A DNA stretch of 64,000 nucleotides, taken from the NCBI RefSeq assembly GCF_004011805.1, contig NZ_RCHJ01000006.1:124001-188000 (forward strand), written 5' to 3'. Positions within the stretch are counted from its first letter, which is position 1. Each line of letters begins with the position of its first letter. Below are positions 56,557-64,000 of this stretch, piece after piece. The notes beneath the pieces were generated by a model. The model was given only the letters and a program-made list of their open reading frames with translations. It was not told the origin of the DNA and did not search any database. The stretch is from Piscinibacter defluvii. Its GTDB lineage: Bacteria > Pseudomonadota > Gammaproteobacteria > Burkholderiales > Burkholderiaceae_C. A program made the translations under genes and the position numbers.

Positions 56557-57060
56557 ATGGCTGAGATTGCCGAAAAAATCACGCTCGACGCCACCGACCT
56601 GCGCATCCTGGACATGCTTCAGGCCGACGCCTCGCTGACCAACCAGGCCTTGGCGGCCGCGGTGCACACCTCGCCGGCCACCTGCCTGCGGCGCGTGAAG
56701 CGGCTGCGCGAGTCGGGAGTGATCGAGTCGCTGGTGGCCCTGCTCTCGCCCGAGCGGCTGGGCGCCGGGCTGACGGCCATCGTCGAGGTCACGCTCGACC
56801 GGCAGGGCGCCGAGCACCTGGCCGCGTTCGAGGCGCGCGCGGTGGCCGAGCCCTCGGTGCAGCAGGTCTACCGCGTCTCGCCGGGGCCGGATTTCGTGCT
56901 CGTGCTGCAGGTGGCCGACATGCCGGCCTACCACGCGCTGGTGCAGCAGCTGTTCACGCAGGACGCGAACGTGCGCAACCTGAAGGCCTTCTTCAGCGTG
57001 TTTCGCGCGAAGTTCGCGCCGCGCCTCAGCCTGCCGACTTCAGCACCACCAGGCCCTTGA
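56557..57060 (+). CDS. Lrp/AsnC-family regulator
   Basis: 167-residue feast/famine regulator. The HTH is DLRILDMLQADASLTNQALA, then CLRRVKRLRESGVIE. The RAM/ActR effector domain covers ~75-155. ATG 56557 is the natural start. Its last 35 nt overlap the convergent rlmI-like gene. It most likely controls an amino acid gene elsewhere and possibly itself. Confidence 0.9.
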   Translation: MAEIAEKITLDATDLRILDMLQADASLTNQALAAAVHTSPATCLRRVKRLRESGVIESLVALLSPERLGAGLTAIVEVTLDRQGAEHLAAFEARAVAEPSVQQVYRVSPGPDFVLVLQVADMPAYHALVQQLFTQDANVRNLKAFFSVFRAKFAPRLSLPTSAPPGP

Positions 57061-58213
57061 GGTACTCGCCTTCGGGGAAGGTGATGGTCTGCGGGTGGTC
57101 GGGCGCGGCGGCCAGGCGGGCGTAGACGATGCCGTCCACGCCGGCGTCGAGCCCGGCGCCGGCCACGATCTTGTGGAACAGCTCCGGCCCCACGCCGCCC
57201 GAGCAGGAGAAGGTGAACAGCGCCCCGCCCGGCGCGAGCAGCTTGAAGGCCAGGCGGTTGATGTCCTTGTAGGCCCGCGCGGCCCGTTCGGCATGTGCGG
57301 CGGTGGGCGCGAACTTGGGCGGGTCGAGCACGATGGCCTCGAAGCTGCGCCCCTGCTTGAGCATCTCGCGCAGCGTGTGGTTGACGTCGGCGTCGAGCGC
57401 CTGGTGGCGCGCCGCGTCGAAGCCGTTCAGCGCCACGTGCGCGCTCGCGCGCTCGAGCGCCGGCGCCGACGAGTCCACGCTCACCACCTCCTGCGCGCCG
57501 CCGGCCAGCGCCGCGACGCTGAAGCCGCCCGTGTAGCAGTAGCAGTTCAGCACGCGGGCGAAGCCGAAGTGCCGCACGGTGTCGGCGAACAGCTTCCGGT
57601 TGTCGCGCTGGTCGAGGTAGAAGCCGGTCTTGTGGCCTTCGGCCACGTCGAGCGTGAGCCGCCAGCCGTGTTCGGCGATCGTCACCGCGGTGTCGCCGTC
57701 GCCGCGCAGCCAGCCGCTGGCCGGGGCCAGGCCCTCGAGCTGGCGCACGCCGGAATCGCTGCGCTCGTACAGCCGCGTGAGCCCGGTGGCGGCCAGCAGC
57801 GCATCGGCGATCACCGCCTTCCAGCGCTCGGTGCCGGCGGAGAGGAACTGCGCCGACAGCACGCCGGCGTACCGGTCGACGATCAGCCCCGGCAGGCCGT
57901 CGGCCTCGCCGTGCACCAGGCGCACGCCGTCGCTGGCGATCGGCAGCCGCGCGCGCAGCGCCAGCGCGGCCGCGATGCGGCGCTCGAAGAAGGCGGCATC
58001 GATGCGCTCGGCCTCGTCGAAGCTCCAGACGCGCACACGGATCATCGAGCTCGGGCTGTACGCGGCCCAGGCGAGGAAACGCCCGTCGCTCGCCTCCACA
58101 CGCACCGTCTCGCCCGGGTCGGCCTTGCCCTTGGCGACGCTGCCCTGGAACACCCAGGGGTGGCGGCGCAGCAGGGAACGCTCCTTGCCCTCGCGCAGCG
58201 TGATCGTCTTCAT
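57026..58213 (-). CDS. rlmI: Class I SAM-dependent rRNA methyltransferase (RlmI-like)
   Basis: 395-residue 23S rRNA m5C1962-type methyltransferase. An N-terminal PUA domain (~1-75; LREGKERSLLRRHPWVFQGS) precedes a Rossmann methyltransferase domain with NCYCYTGGFSVAAL (SAM site) and the VLDPPKFAP active-site loop. The ATG at 58213 is preceded by the xerC stop, 7 nt away. It is the distal gene of the xerC block. Confidence 0.88.
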   Translation of the reverse strand: MKTITLREGKERSLLRRHPWVFQGSVAKGKADPGETVRVEASDGRFLAWAAYSPSSMIRVRVWSFDEAERIDAAFFERRIAAALALRARLPIASDGVRLVHGEADGLPGLIVDRYAGVLSAQFLSAGTERWKAVIADALLAATGLTRLYERSDSGVRQLEGLAPASGWLRGDGDTAVTIAEHGWRLTLDVAEGHKTGFYLDQRDNRKLFADTVRHFGFARVLNCYCYTGGFSVAALAGGAQEVVSVDSSAPALERASAHVALNGFDAARHQALDADVNHTLREMLKQGRSFEAIVLDPPKFAPTAAHAERAARAYKDINRLAFKLLAPGGALFTFSCSGGVGPELFHKIVAGAGLDAGVDGIVYARLAAAPDHPQTITFPEGEYLKGLVVLKSAG

Positions 58214-58220
58214 GTCCGCA

Positions 58221-59135
58221 CTACTTGCGTCGGGCGCGGGGATGGGCCGCGTCGTAGACCTTGGAGAGGTGGCCGAAGTCCAGCCGGGTGTAGACCTGCG
58301 TGGTGGTGATGTTGGCGTGGCCCAGCAGCTCCTGCACCGCGCGCAGGTCGCCGCTGGACTGCAGCAGGTGCGTGGCGAACGAGTGGCGCAGCATGTGCGG
58401 GTGCACATGGGTCGGCAGCCCGGCCTGCAGCGCGCGTGACTTCAGCCGCGAGCGCACCTGGCTGGGCGTGAGCCGCGTGCCGCGGGTGCTGACGAAAAGC
58501 GCGGGCTCGTCCGGCCGCGCGAGTTGCGCCCGCAGTTCGAGCCAGTGCCGCGCCGCCGCGATCGCCGCCTGGCCGACCGGCACCGTGCGCCGCTTGCTGC
58601 CCTTGCCGAGCACGTGCGCGCTGGCATCGGCCAGATCGAGCCAGCCGGCCGCCTGCGGGCCCGGCGCGGCATCGAGCCCGACCAGCTCGCCCACGCGCAG
58701 CCCGCAGCCGTACAGCAGCTCGACGATGCAGTGGTCGCGCGCGTCGAGCAGCGGGTTGGCCTCGGCCGCGCGGTGATCGGCCAGCGCCACCGCCTGGTCC
58801 ACCGCCAGCGCCTTGGGCAGCGGCTTGCCGGCCTTGGGCGCGCGCACACCGTCGACCGGGTTCAGCGCCACCAGCCCGCTGCGGCCCAGCCAGCGGTACA
58901 GCCCGCGCCAGGCCGACAGCTGGATCGCGATGCTGCGCGGCGCCAGGCCCTGCGAATGCAGCTGCGCGGCCCAGCGGTGCACGTGGTGCACCTGCACGGC
59001 GCGCAGCTCGACCGGCTGCTTCGCGGCAAAGCCGCGCAGCCGCTCGAAGGCCTCGCCGTACATTGCGAGCGTGCGTGCTGCCAGGCGGCGCTCGACTTCC
59101 AGGTACTGCAGGTGCCGGACGATGTCGTCGTCCAC
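58221..59135 (-). CDS. xerC: Site-specific tyrosine recombinase XerC
   Basis: 304-residue recombinase resolving chromosome dimers at dif. The N-terminal SAM-like domain covers ~1-90. Catalytic residues are visible as Arg in GCGLRVGELV, Lys in LGKGSKRRTVPV, His/Arg in HMLRHSFATHLL, His in LLGHANITTT and Tyr in QVYTRLDF. The GTG start at 59135 lies 8 nt after the DUF484 stop. Gene order with DUF484 and dapF matches other proteobacteria, so this is XerC and not a phage integrase. Confidence 0.94.
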   Translation of the reverse strand: MDDDIVRHLQYLEVERRLAARTLAMYGEAFERLRGFAAKQPVELRAVQVHHVHRWAAQLHSQGLAPRSIAIQLSAWRGLYRWLGRSGLVALNPVDGVRAPKAGKPLPKALAVDQAVALADHRAAEANPLLDARDHCIVELLYGCGLRVGELVGLDAAPGPQAAGWLDLADASAHVLGKGSKRRTVPVGQAAIAAARHWLELRAQLARPDEPALFVSTRGTRLTPSQVRSRLKSRALQAGLPTHVHPHMLRHSFATHLLQSSGDLRAVQELLGHANITTTQVYTRLDFGHLSKVYDAAHPRARRK

Positions 59136-59143
59136 GACGTGCC

Positions 59144-59827
59144 TCAGCGGACCGGCAGCAGCCGCGACAGGCACGCGCTCGCCAGCTCGCCGATGCGCTG
59201 CAGGAATTCGGTGCCCATGTCGGCCGTATAGCGCGTCGGGTCGGGCGAGGCCAGCACCAGCATGCCGAAGGCGTCGATCGTCGCGCCGTGGCGCAGCGGG
59301 ATCATCGCCAGCGACATCGCCGTGGCCGGGTCGTCCAGCCACTGTGCGGCCTCGAAGCCGGAGTTCACCCCGCAGTAGGGCAGCGTCAGGCTGCCGGCCA
59401 GGCTCCTGATGTCGGCGCTGACCTCGCGCGTGAACGGCAGCCCGGCGAACGCGTCGGCCGCGCCCCAGATGCGGATGCCGGCCTGCGGGATCAGGAACTG
59501 GTGCTTCAGCTCGCCCACCAGCACGTCGGGCAGGTCGCCCGCGTTGGCGGTCAGCATCAGCGTGCGCGTCCAGCGGTGCAGCTTGTCGGCGATGGCGACA
59601 TTCTCCTGCCCGTGGCGGATCATCTCGATGATCTTGCCCTCCAGGCCCTTGATCTTGTCGCGCAGCATTTCCATCTGCCGCTCCTGCAGCGAGACGGTGC
59701 GCTGGCCGTAGGGGCTGGTCAGCTGCACGCTGCCCAGCAGCTCGGCGTGGCGCTCGAAGAAGGCCGGGTTGTTGGCCAGGTACTCGGCGATGTCCTGCTC
59801 GGTGATCCCGTCGATGCGTCCGCTCAC
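59144..59827 (-). CDS. DUF484 (GAF-like) protein
   Basis: 227-residue protein with an N-terminal coiled-coil-like helix ([20 protein letters not shown]) followed by a GAF-related domain. It is found almost universally between dapF and xerC. The GTG start overlaps the dapF stop (GTGA). Its biochemical role is unknown. A part in XerC-linked chromosome maintenance has been suggested only from context. Confidence 0.9.
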   Translation of the reverse strand: MSGRIDGITEQDIAEYLANNPAFFERHAELLGSVQLTSPYGQRTVSLQERQMEMLRDKIKGLEGKIIEMIRHGQENVAIADKLHRWTRTLMLTANAGDLPDVLVGELKHQFLIPQAGIRIWGAADAFAGLPFTREVSADIRSLAGSLTLPYCGVNSGFEAAQWLDDPATAMSLAMIPLRHGATIDAFGMLVLASPDPTRYTADMGTEFLQRIGELASACLSRLLPVR

Positions 59828-60678
59828 AGCTCGATCTCTCCTTCGAAGACGGTCTGTGCCGGACCGGTCATGTACACATGGGAATCGCCGCCCGCCCACT
59901 CGATGGTGAGCCGACCGCCGCGCGCCTCGACCTCGACGCGCCGGTCGAGCAGCCCGAGCCGGATGCCGGCCACCACCGCCGCGCAGGCGCCGGTGCCGCA
60001 GGCGAGCGTCTCGCCGGCGCCGCGCTCGTAGACGCGCAGCCGCACGTGCGACCGGTCGACCACCTGCAGGAAGCCGGCGTTGACGTGGCGCGGGAAGTGC
60101 ACGTCGCGCTCGATCAGCAGACCCTGCGCCTCGACCGGCGCGGTGTCGACGTCGCCGACCAGTTGCACCGCGTGCGGGTTGCCCATCGACAGCACCGCCA
60201 GCTCGACGATACGGCCGCCCACGGGCACCGGCCAGAGCGCGAAGCCGTTGTGCTCGCGCGGGTGCAGGCCATGGGGCTCGAACGGCACGGCGGGCAGGTC
60301 GAACACCGGCGCGTTCATGTCCACCGTGACACGACCGTCGTCCTGCGCACGCAGCTCGAGCAGCGTGTTCATGGTCTCCACGCGCACCGTGCGCTTGTCG
60401 GTCAGGCCCTTGTCGAGCACGAAACGCACGAAACAGCGCGCGCCGTTGCCGCATTGCTCGACCTCGTCGCCGCTGCCGCCGTTGAAGATGCGGTAGCGGA
60501 AGTCGACGCCGGGCGTCGCGCTCTTCTCGACCACGAGGATCTGGTCGGCGCCGACGCCGAAGCGCCGGTCACCCAGGCGGCGGTGCTGCTCGGGCGTCAG
60601 CTCGAGCGGCGCGCGCGTGGCGTCGAGCACGACGAAGTCGTTGCCCGCGCCCTGCATCTTGGTGAAGCGCACTCGCAT
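59824..60678 (-). CDS. dapF: Diaminopimelate epimerase
   Basis: 284-residue DapF, converting LL- to meso-diaminopimelate for lysine and peptidoglycan. It begins [20 protein letters not shown]. The two catalytic cysteines lie in [11 protein letters not shown] and [11 protein letters not shown]. The ATG is 7 nt after the upstream acyltransferase stop, and the 3' end overlaps the DUF484 gene. Confidence 0.96.
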   Translation of the reverse strand: MRVRFTKMQGAGNDFVVLDATRAPLELTPEQHRRLGDRRFGVGADQILVVEKSATPGVDFRYRIFNGGSGDEVEQCGNGARCFVRFVLDKGLTDKRTVRVETMNTLLELRAQDDGRVTVDMNAPVFDLPAVPFEPHGLHPREHNGFALWPVPVGGRIVELAVLSMGNPHAVQLVGDVDTAPVEAQGLLIERDVHFPRHVNAGFLQVVDRSHVRLRVYERGAGETLACGTGACAAVVAGIRLGLLDRRVEVEARGGRLTIEWAGGDSHVYMTGPAQTVFEGEIEL

Positions 60679-60685
60679 GCGGACA

Positions 60686-61564
60686 TTATCCGTACAAGGA
60701 GGCCTCGCCCTCGGGCCGCGTCTTGAAACGCTTGTGCACCCACAGGTACTGCGCCGGGTTGGCGCGGATCTGCTCCTCGATCCAGCGGTTCAGGCGCGCG
60801 GTGTCGGCCAGCGCGTCCTCGCTCGGGAAGCCTTCCAGCGGCGGCAGGAAGCGCACGCGGTAGCCCTGACCGCCGGGCAGCATTTCCGCGATCACCGGCT
60901 GCACCACCATGTCGAGCAGCTTCGCCATGCGGCTGGGCGCAAGCAGCGTGGCCGCCGGCACGCCGAAGAAGGGCACGAAGGCGGCGTCCTTCGCGCCGAA
61001 ATCCATGTCCGGCAGGTTGAAGAAGCCGGTGCCCTGGCGGATCTCCTTGATCAGCGGCTTGGCCGAGTCGCTGCGCGGGAAGATCACCGCGTTGCCCAGG
61101 CGCAGCCGGCCGCGGCGCATCACCTCGTCCATCACCGGGTTGCTCTGCTGCTGGTAGATCGAGGCGCCGCGGCGCTTCTGGAACAGCAGCACCGCGGCGC
61201 CGGCCACGTCGAGCGCCAGGAAGTGCGGCACCAGCCACATCACCGGCCGCTCGCTGCGCTCGGCCAGGTCGACCTCGCCCTCGACGTGGATCAGCCGCTT
61301 CAGCCGCTCGCGCGGCGCCCACCACAGCAGCCCGCGCTCGAGCAGGCTGCGCCCGAGCCAGGCGAAATGTTCGCGCGCCAGGCGCTCGCGCGCGGCCGCG
61401 TCGAGCTCGGGCAGACAGAGTTCGAGGTTGCGCAGCGCCACCTTGCGGCGCGAGCGCGCGAGCCGGTAGAGCAACCACCCGAGCGCGCGGCCGACGGCCG
61501 CCTGGGCTGCCAGCGGCATCCCGTGCAGCAGCCACAGCAGGCCCAGCAGCAGGCGTGTTCCCAA
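60686..61564 (-). CDS. Lipid A biosynthesis acyltransferase, LpxL/HtrB type (downstream copy)
   Basis: 292-residue inner-membrane lauroyl/myristoyl transferase of the LPLAT family. The catalytic HX4D motif is VPHFLALD, and a hydrophobic N-terminal anchor is present ([19 protein letters not shown]). There is no ATG at the expected place. TTG 61564 behind AGGGGA gives a family-typical N-terminus and starts 14 nt after the other copy's stop. It adds a secondary acyl chain to lipid A. Confidence 0.88.
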   Translation of the reverse strand: MGTRLLLGLLWLLHGMPLAAQAAVGRALGWLLYRLARSRRKVALRNLELCLPELDAAARERLAREHFAWLGRSLLERGLLWWAPRERLKRLIHVEGEVDLAERSERPVMWLVPHFLALDVAGAAVLLFQKRRGASIYQQQSNPVMDEVMRRGRLRLGNAVIFPRSDSAKPLIKEIRQGTGFFNLPDMDFGAKDAAFVPFFGVPAATLLAPSRMAKLLDMVVQPVIAEMLPGGQGYRVRFLPPLEGFPSEDALADTARLNRWIEEQIRANPAQYLWVHKRFKTRPEGEASLYG

Positions 61565-61578
61565 CAGGTCCCCTGGTT

Positions 61579-62439
61579 CTATTCGGCGGGTTGCGCGCGC
61601 GGCGCCTTGTAGCGGTGGTAGCCCCACAGGTACTGCTGCGGGCACTGCCGGATCAGCGCTTCCATCGCGCGGTTCACGACGGCGGCGGATTCTGCCTGAG
61701 CGGCCGGGTCGGCCGGCAGCGCCTCGTTCATCGGCTGGAAGCGCACCACGTAGCCCGCCCCGTGGCGCAGCCGCTCGCCCCACACCAGCAGCAGCGTCGC
61801 ACCGGTCTGCTGCACCAGGCGCGCGGCCAGCGTCATGGTGTAGGCCTCGCGCCCGAAGAACGGGGCCCACACACCCTGCCCCTCGGGCGGCACCTGGTCG
61901 GGCAGCAGACCCACCGCCTCGCCACGCCGCAGCGCGCGGATCATCTGCCGCACGCCGGCCAGCGAGGCCGGCGCCGTGGCCACCCCGGGCCGCGCGCGCG
62001 AGGCCTCGGTCACCTCGCGCAGCCAGGCCTTGCGCGCCGGCCGGTACAGCACCGTGATCGGGCCGTAGCGCGCCGCGAAGTGTTCGGCATAGGCCTGCGC
62101 GCACATCTCGAAGCAGCCCAGGTGCGGCGTCAGCAGCACCAGGCCGCGGCCGCCCGCGTGCGCGGCGTCCACCAGCTCCGCCCCCTCGACCCGCAGCAGC
62201 GGCCCGAGCGGCTGCTCGGCCGGCCGCAGCCACAGGAACGGCAGCTCCAGGGCCATGCGGCCCGCCTCGCCCACCGCGGCGCGGCGCGCCCCCGGCGCGA
62301 TGCCGGCCTGTGCCGCCAGCGCGGCGAGGCGCCGGCGGTAGGTGGGCGAGAGCGCCCAGGTGAGCCAGCCGACCCCCCATCCCAGGGCGTGAAGAAGCCA
62401 CAACGGGCGGCGCGAGAGCCAGCGAAACAAGGAAAGCAT
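61579..62439 (-). CDS. Lipid A biosynthesis acyltransferase, LpxL/HtrB type (upstream copy)
   Basis: 286-residue LPLAT-family acyltransferase. It has the N-terminal membrane anchor [20 protein letters not shown] and catalytic HX4E in TPHLGCFE, plus VTLLYRP-like and [19 protein letters not shown] motifs. It pairs with the adjacent copy, so the two probably add the two different secondary acyl chains. It is divergent from metK. Confidence 0.9.
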   Translation of the reverse strand: MLSLFRWLSRRPLWLLHALGWGVGWLTWALSPTYRRRLAALAAQAGIAPGARRAAVGEAGRMALELPFLWLRPAEQPLGPLLRVEGAELVDAAHAGGRGLVLLTPHLGCFEMCAQAYAEHFAARYGPITVLYRPARKAWLREVTEASRARPGVATAPASLAGVRQMIRALRRGEAVGLLPDQVPPEGQGVWAPFFGREAYTMTLAARLVQQTGATLLLVWGERLRHGAGYVVRFQPMNEALPADPAAQAESAAVVNRAMEALIRQCPQQYLWGYHRYKAPRAQPAE

Positions 62440-62455
62440 CGACTAAAATCCGGGC

Positions 62456-62488
62456 GTCGCCGAGTTACTGAACTACTTGCGGGGCGAC
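62456..62488 (+). promoter_or_regulatory. Hairpin in the metK leader
   Basis: In the 132-nt gap before metK, GTCGCC (62456-62461) and GGCGAC (62483-62488) can pair. Inside the loop, AGTT/AACT form a second short stem. A TAAAAT hexamer (62444-62449) just upstream could be a -10 box without a good -35. I do not recognise a known SAM or SAH riboswitch, so this is only a candidate leader structure. Confidence 0.35.
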
Positions 62489-62571
62489 TCACAAAATCCG
62501 CTAAAGCGTTCGCCGCTCCTCCCCAAAGTCACAGGCCGGCAACGCGTCTGCAACCTGTCTGGAGTTTACGA

Positions 62572-63753
62572 GTGGCGAACGACTTCCTTTTCACTTCCGA
62601 ATCCGTCTCCGAAGGCCATCCCGACAAGGTGGCCGACCAGATCTCGGACGCGATCCTCGACGCGATCTTCAAGCAGGACCCGAAGAGCCGGGTCGCCGCC
62701 GAGACGCTGACCAACACCGGCCTCGTGGTGCTGGCCGGCGAGATCACGACCAACGCGCACGTCGACTACATCCAGGTCGCGCGCGACACCATCAAGCGCA
62801 TCGGCTACGACAACACCGAGTACGGCATCGACTACAAGGGCTGCGCGGTGCTGGTGGCCTACGACAAGCAGAGCAACGACATCGCGCAGGGCGTGGACCA
62901 CGCCAGCGACGACTACCTGAACACCGGCGCCGGCGACCAGGGCCTGATGTTCGGCTACGCCTGCGACGAGACGCCCGAGCTGATGCCCGCGCCGATCTAC
63001 TACGCGCACCGCCTGGTCGAGCGCCAGGCCCAGCTGCGCAAGGACGGCCGCCTTCCCTTCCTGCGCCCGGACGCGAAGAGCCAGGTGACGATGCGCTACG
63101 TCGACGGCAAGCCGCATTCGATCGACACCGTGGTGCTGTCGACGCAGCACAGCCCCGACCAGAGCGAGACGCCGAAGAAGATGAAGGCCTCGTTCGTCGA
63201 GGCGGTGGTCGAGGAGATCATCAAGCCGGTGCTGCCCAAGGAGTGGCTGAACGGCACCCGCTACCTGATCAACCCGACCGGTCGCTTCGTGATCGGCGGC
63301 CCGCAGGGCGACTGCGGCCTGACCGGACGGAAGATCATCGTCGACACCTACGGCGGCGCCTGCCCGCACGGCGGCGGCGCGTTCTCGGGCAAGGACCCGA
63401 CCAAGGTCGACCGCTCGGCCGCCTACGCGGCGCGCTACGTGGCCAAGAACATCGTCGCCGCCGGCCTGGCGCGCCAGTGCCAGATCCAGGTGGCGTATGC
63501 GATCGGCGTGGCCAAGCCGATGAACGTGACGGTCTACACCGAGGGCACCGGCGTGCTCCCGGACGACAAGATCGCCGCGCTGGTGAACGAACACTTCGAC
63601 CTGCGGCCGCGCGGCATCATCCAGATGCTTGACCTGCTGCGCCCGATCTACGAGAAGACCGCGGCCTACGGGCACTTCGGCCGCGAAGAACCCGAGTTCT
63701 CGTGGGAGAAGACCGACAAGGCGGCTGCGCTGCGCGCCGCAGCCGGCCTCTAA
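62572..63753 (+). CDS. metK: S-adenosylmethionine synthetase
   Basis: 393-residue MetK, making SAM from methionine and ATP. Signature motifs are [25 protein letters not shown] and [19 protein letters not shown]. The GTG start at 62572 ([11 protein letters not shown]) follows GGAG by 7 nt. Divergent placement from lpxL genes is common in Burkholderiales. Confidence 0.96.
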   Translation: MANDFLFTSESVSEGHPDKVADQISDAILDAIFKQDPKSRVAAETLTNTGLVVLAGEITTNAHVDYIQVARDTIKRIGYDNTEYGIDYKGCAVLVAYDKQSNDIAQGVDHASDDYLNTGAGDQGLMFGYACDETPELMPAPIYYAHRLVERQAQLRKDGRLPFLRPDAKSQVTMRYVDGKPHSIDTVVLSTQHSPDQSETPKKMKASFVEAVVEEIIKPVLPKEWLNGTRYLINPTGRFVIGGPQGDCGLTGRKIIVDTYGGACPHGGGAFSGKDPTKVDRSAAYAARYVAKNIVAAGLARQCQIQVAYAIGVAKPMNVTVYTEGTGVLPDDKIAALVNEHFDLRPRGIIQMLDLLRPIYEKTAAYGHFGREEPEFSWEKTDKAAALRAAAGL

Positions 63754-63926
63754 GACCGTCGCGGGGAGAGAGGTCGTCGTGCCGGCGACTGCTCCCCGGC
63801 GCCGCAAATTGCACGCATCCTGACCCGGCGCAGGGTCGCACGTCAGACCTTCACGACGCGCTGCCTATACTCGTGCGAGCGTCGATCCAGGCCCGTGTCC
63901 GGCCGCACCGTCCCAGGGAGGTTTCC

Positions 63927-64000
63927 ATGTCCGTCCGCCGCATCGCCCTCGTCAGCCTGTCCGCCGTCGCCCTGGCCGCCTGCCAGACGATGCCGCAGCA
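63927..64000 (+). CDS. Lipoprotein, N-terminal part only
   Basis: An ATG at 63927 behind GGGAGG opens a signal peptide MSVRRIALVSLSAVALAACQ with a clear lipobox (LAAC). Only about 24 residues are inside the window, so the family cannot be named. Confidence 0.75.
   Translation, partial: MSVRRIALVSLSAVALAACQTMPQ

Noticed and set aside
58221-59135. Tyrosine recombinase as a sign of an integrated element
   Set aside because: Gene order with dapF and DUF484 and full XerC motifs identify it as the housekeeping recombinase.
63758-63797. Possible terminator hairpin after metK (GGGGAG/CTCCCC, with GTCGC/GCGAC as alternative)
   Set aside because: Long loop, competing stems and no T-run, so not listed as a feature.

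Overview
The window is high-GC chromosomal DNA. Its right end carries a block of housekeeping genes typical of Burkholderiales: xerC, a DUF484 gene, dapF, two lipid A acyltransferase genes and metK. I read the organism as a betaproteobacterium of the Rubrivivax/Methylibium/Leptothrix type. That is a judgement from protein style and gene order, not from a database search. I see no rRNA, tRNA, CRISPR array, complete insertion sequence or prophage.

Region 1 (1-14738, + strand) is one long operon, mostly with overlapping or nearly touching genes, for a sugar, sugar acid or polyol. It encodes an IlvD/EDD dehydratase (cut by the window edge), an HpaI-type aldolase, a complete CUT1 sugar ABC importer, a Gfo/Idh dehydrogenase, an SMP-30 lactonase, an SDR, GlpD, a GabD-type aldehyde dehydrogenase, GlpK and a TauE exporter. 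Together these suggest a non-phosphorylating oxidation, dehydration and aldol-cleavage route joined to glycerol metabolism.

Region 2 (14805-32985, - strand) is a run of 16 co-oriented genes, read away from a divergent LysR gene at 33252. It holds two flavin monooxygenases, a Rieske ferredoxin, a Rieske oxygenase, a two-domain VOC (extradiol-type) protein, a C-C-hydrolase-like alpha/beta hydrolase, an FAH-family enzyme, a cyclase/formamidase-like hydrolase, a cupin and an NAD-dependent epimerase/dehydrogenase. The same run includes an uptake/efflux set: DUF1302, DUF1329, YCF48-like, RND, MFS and an orphan Liv-type binding protein. I read it as an undescribed aromatic-compound catabolic operon.

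Region 3 (34298-40765) mixes intact genes (acyltransferase 3, CPBP protease, Rnk, double-domain Usp) with broken ones: pieces of a GNAT enzyme, a frameshifted small gene, a HerA-type ATPase tail, an endonuclease/exonuclease/phosphatase with an internal deletion, and a LuxR HTH tail. This looks like an area of repeated insertion and decay.

Region 4 (40756-54286) has two paralogous AraC regulators, a LysR regulator and several small operons: VOC-GNAT fusion, GNAT, ABM-like protein with DUF3574, SnoaL-like, oxidase-like membrane protein, acyl-CoA ligase, heme-oxygenase-like protein with an MGT glycosyltransferase, and a di-heme peroxidase lipoprotein. Four intergenic regions share the motif GTCTTGAA-N5-GCGACA. 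In two of them it forms an inverted repeat between divergent genes. This points to a local regulon that I consider the most interesting hidden signal in the window.

Region 5 (54557-64000) is core genome: glmS, an Lrp regulator, rlmI-like, xerC, DUF484, dapF, two lpxL-type genes, metK and the start of a lipoprotein gene.
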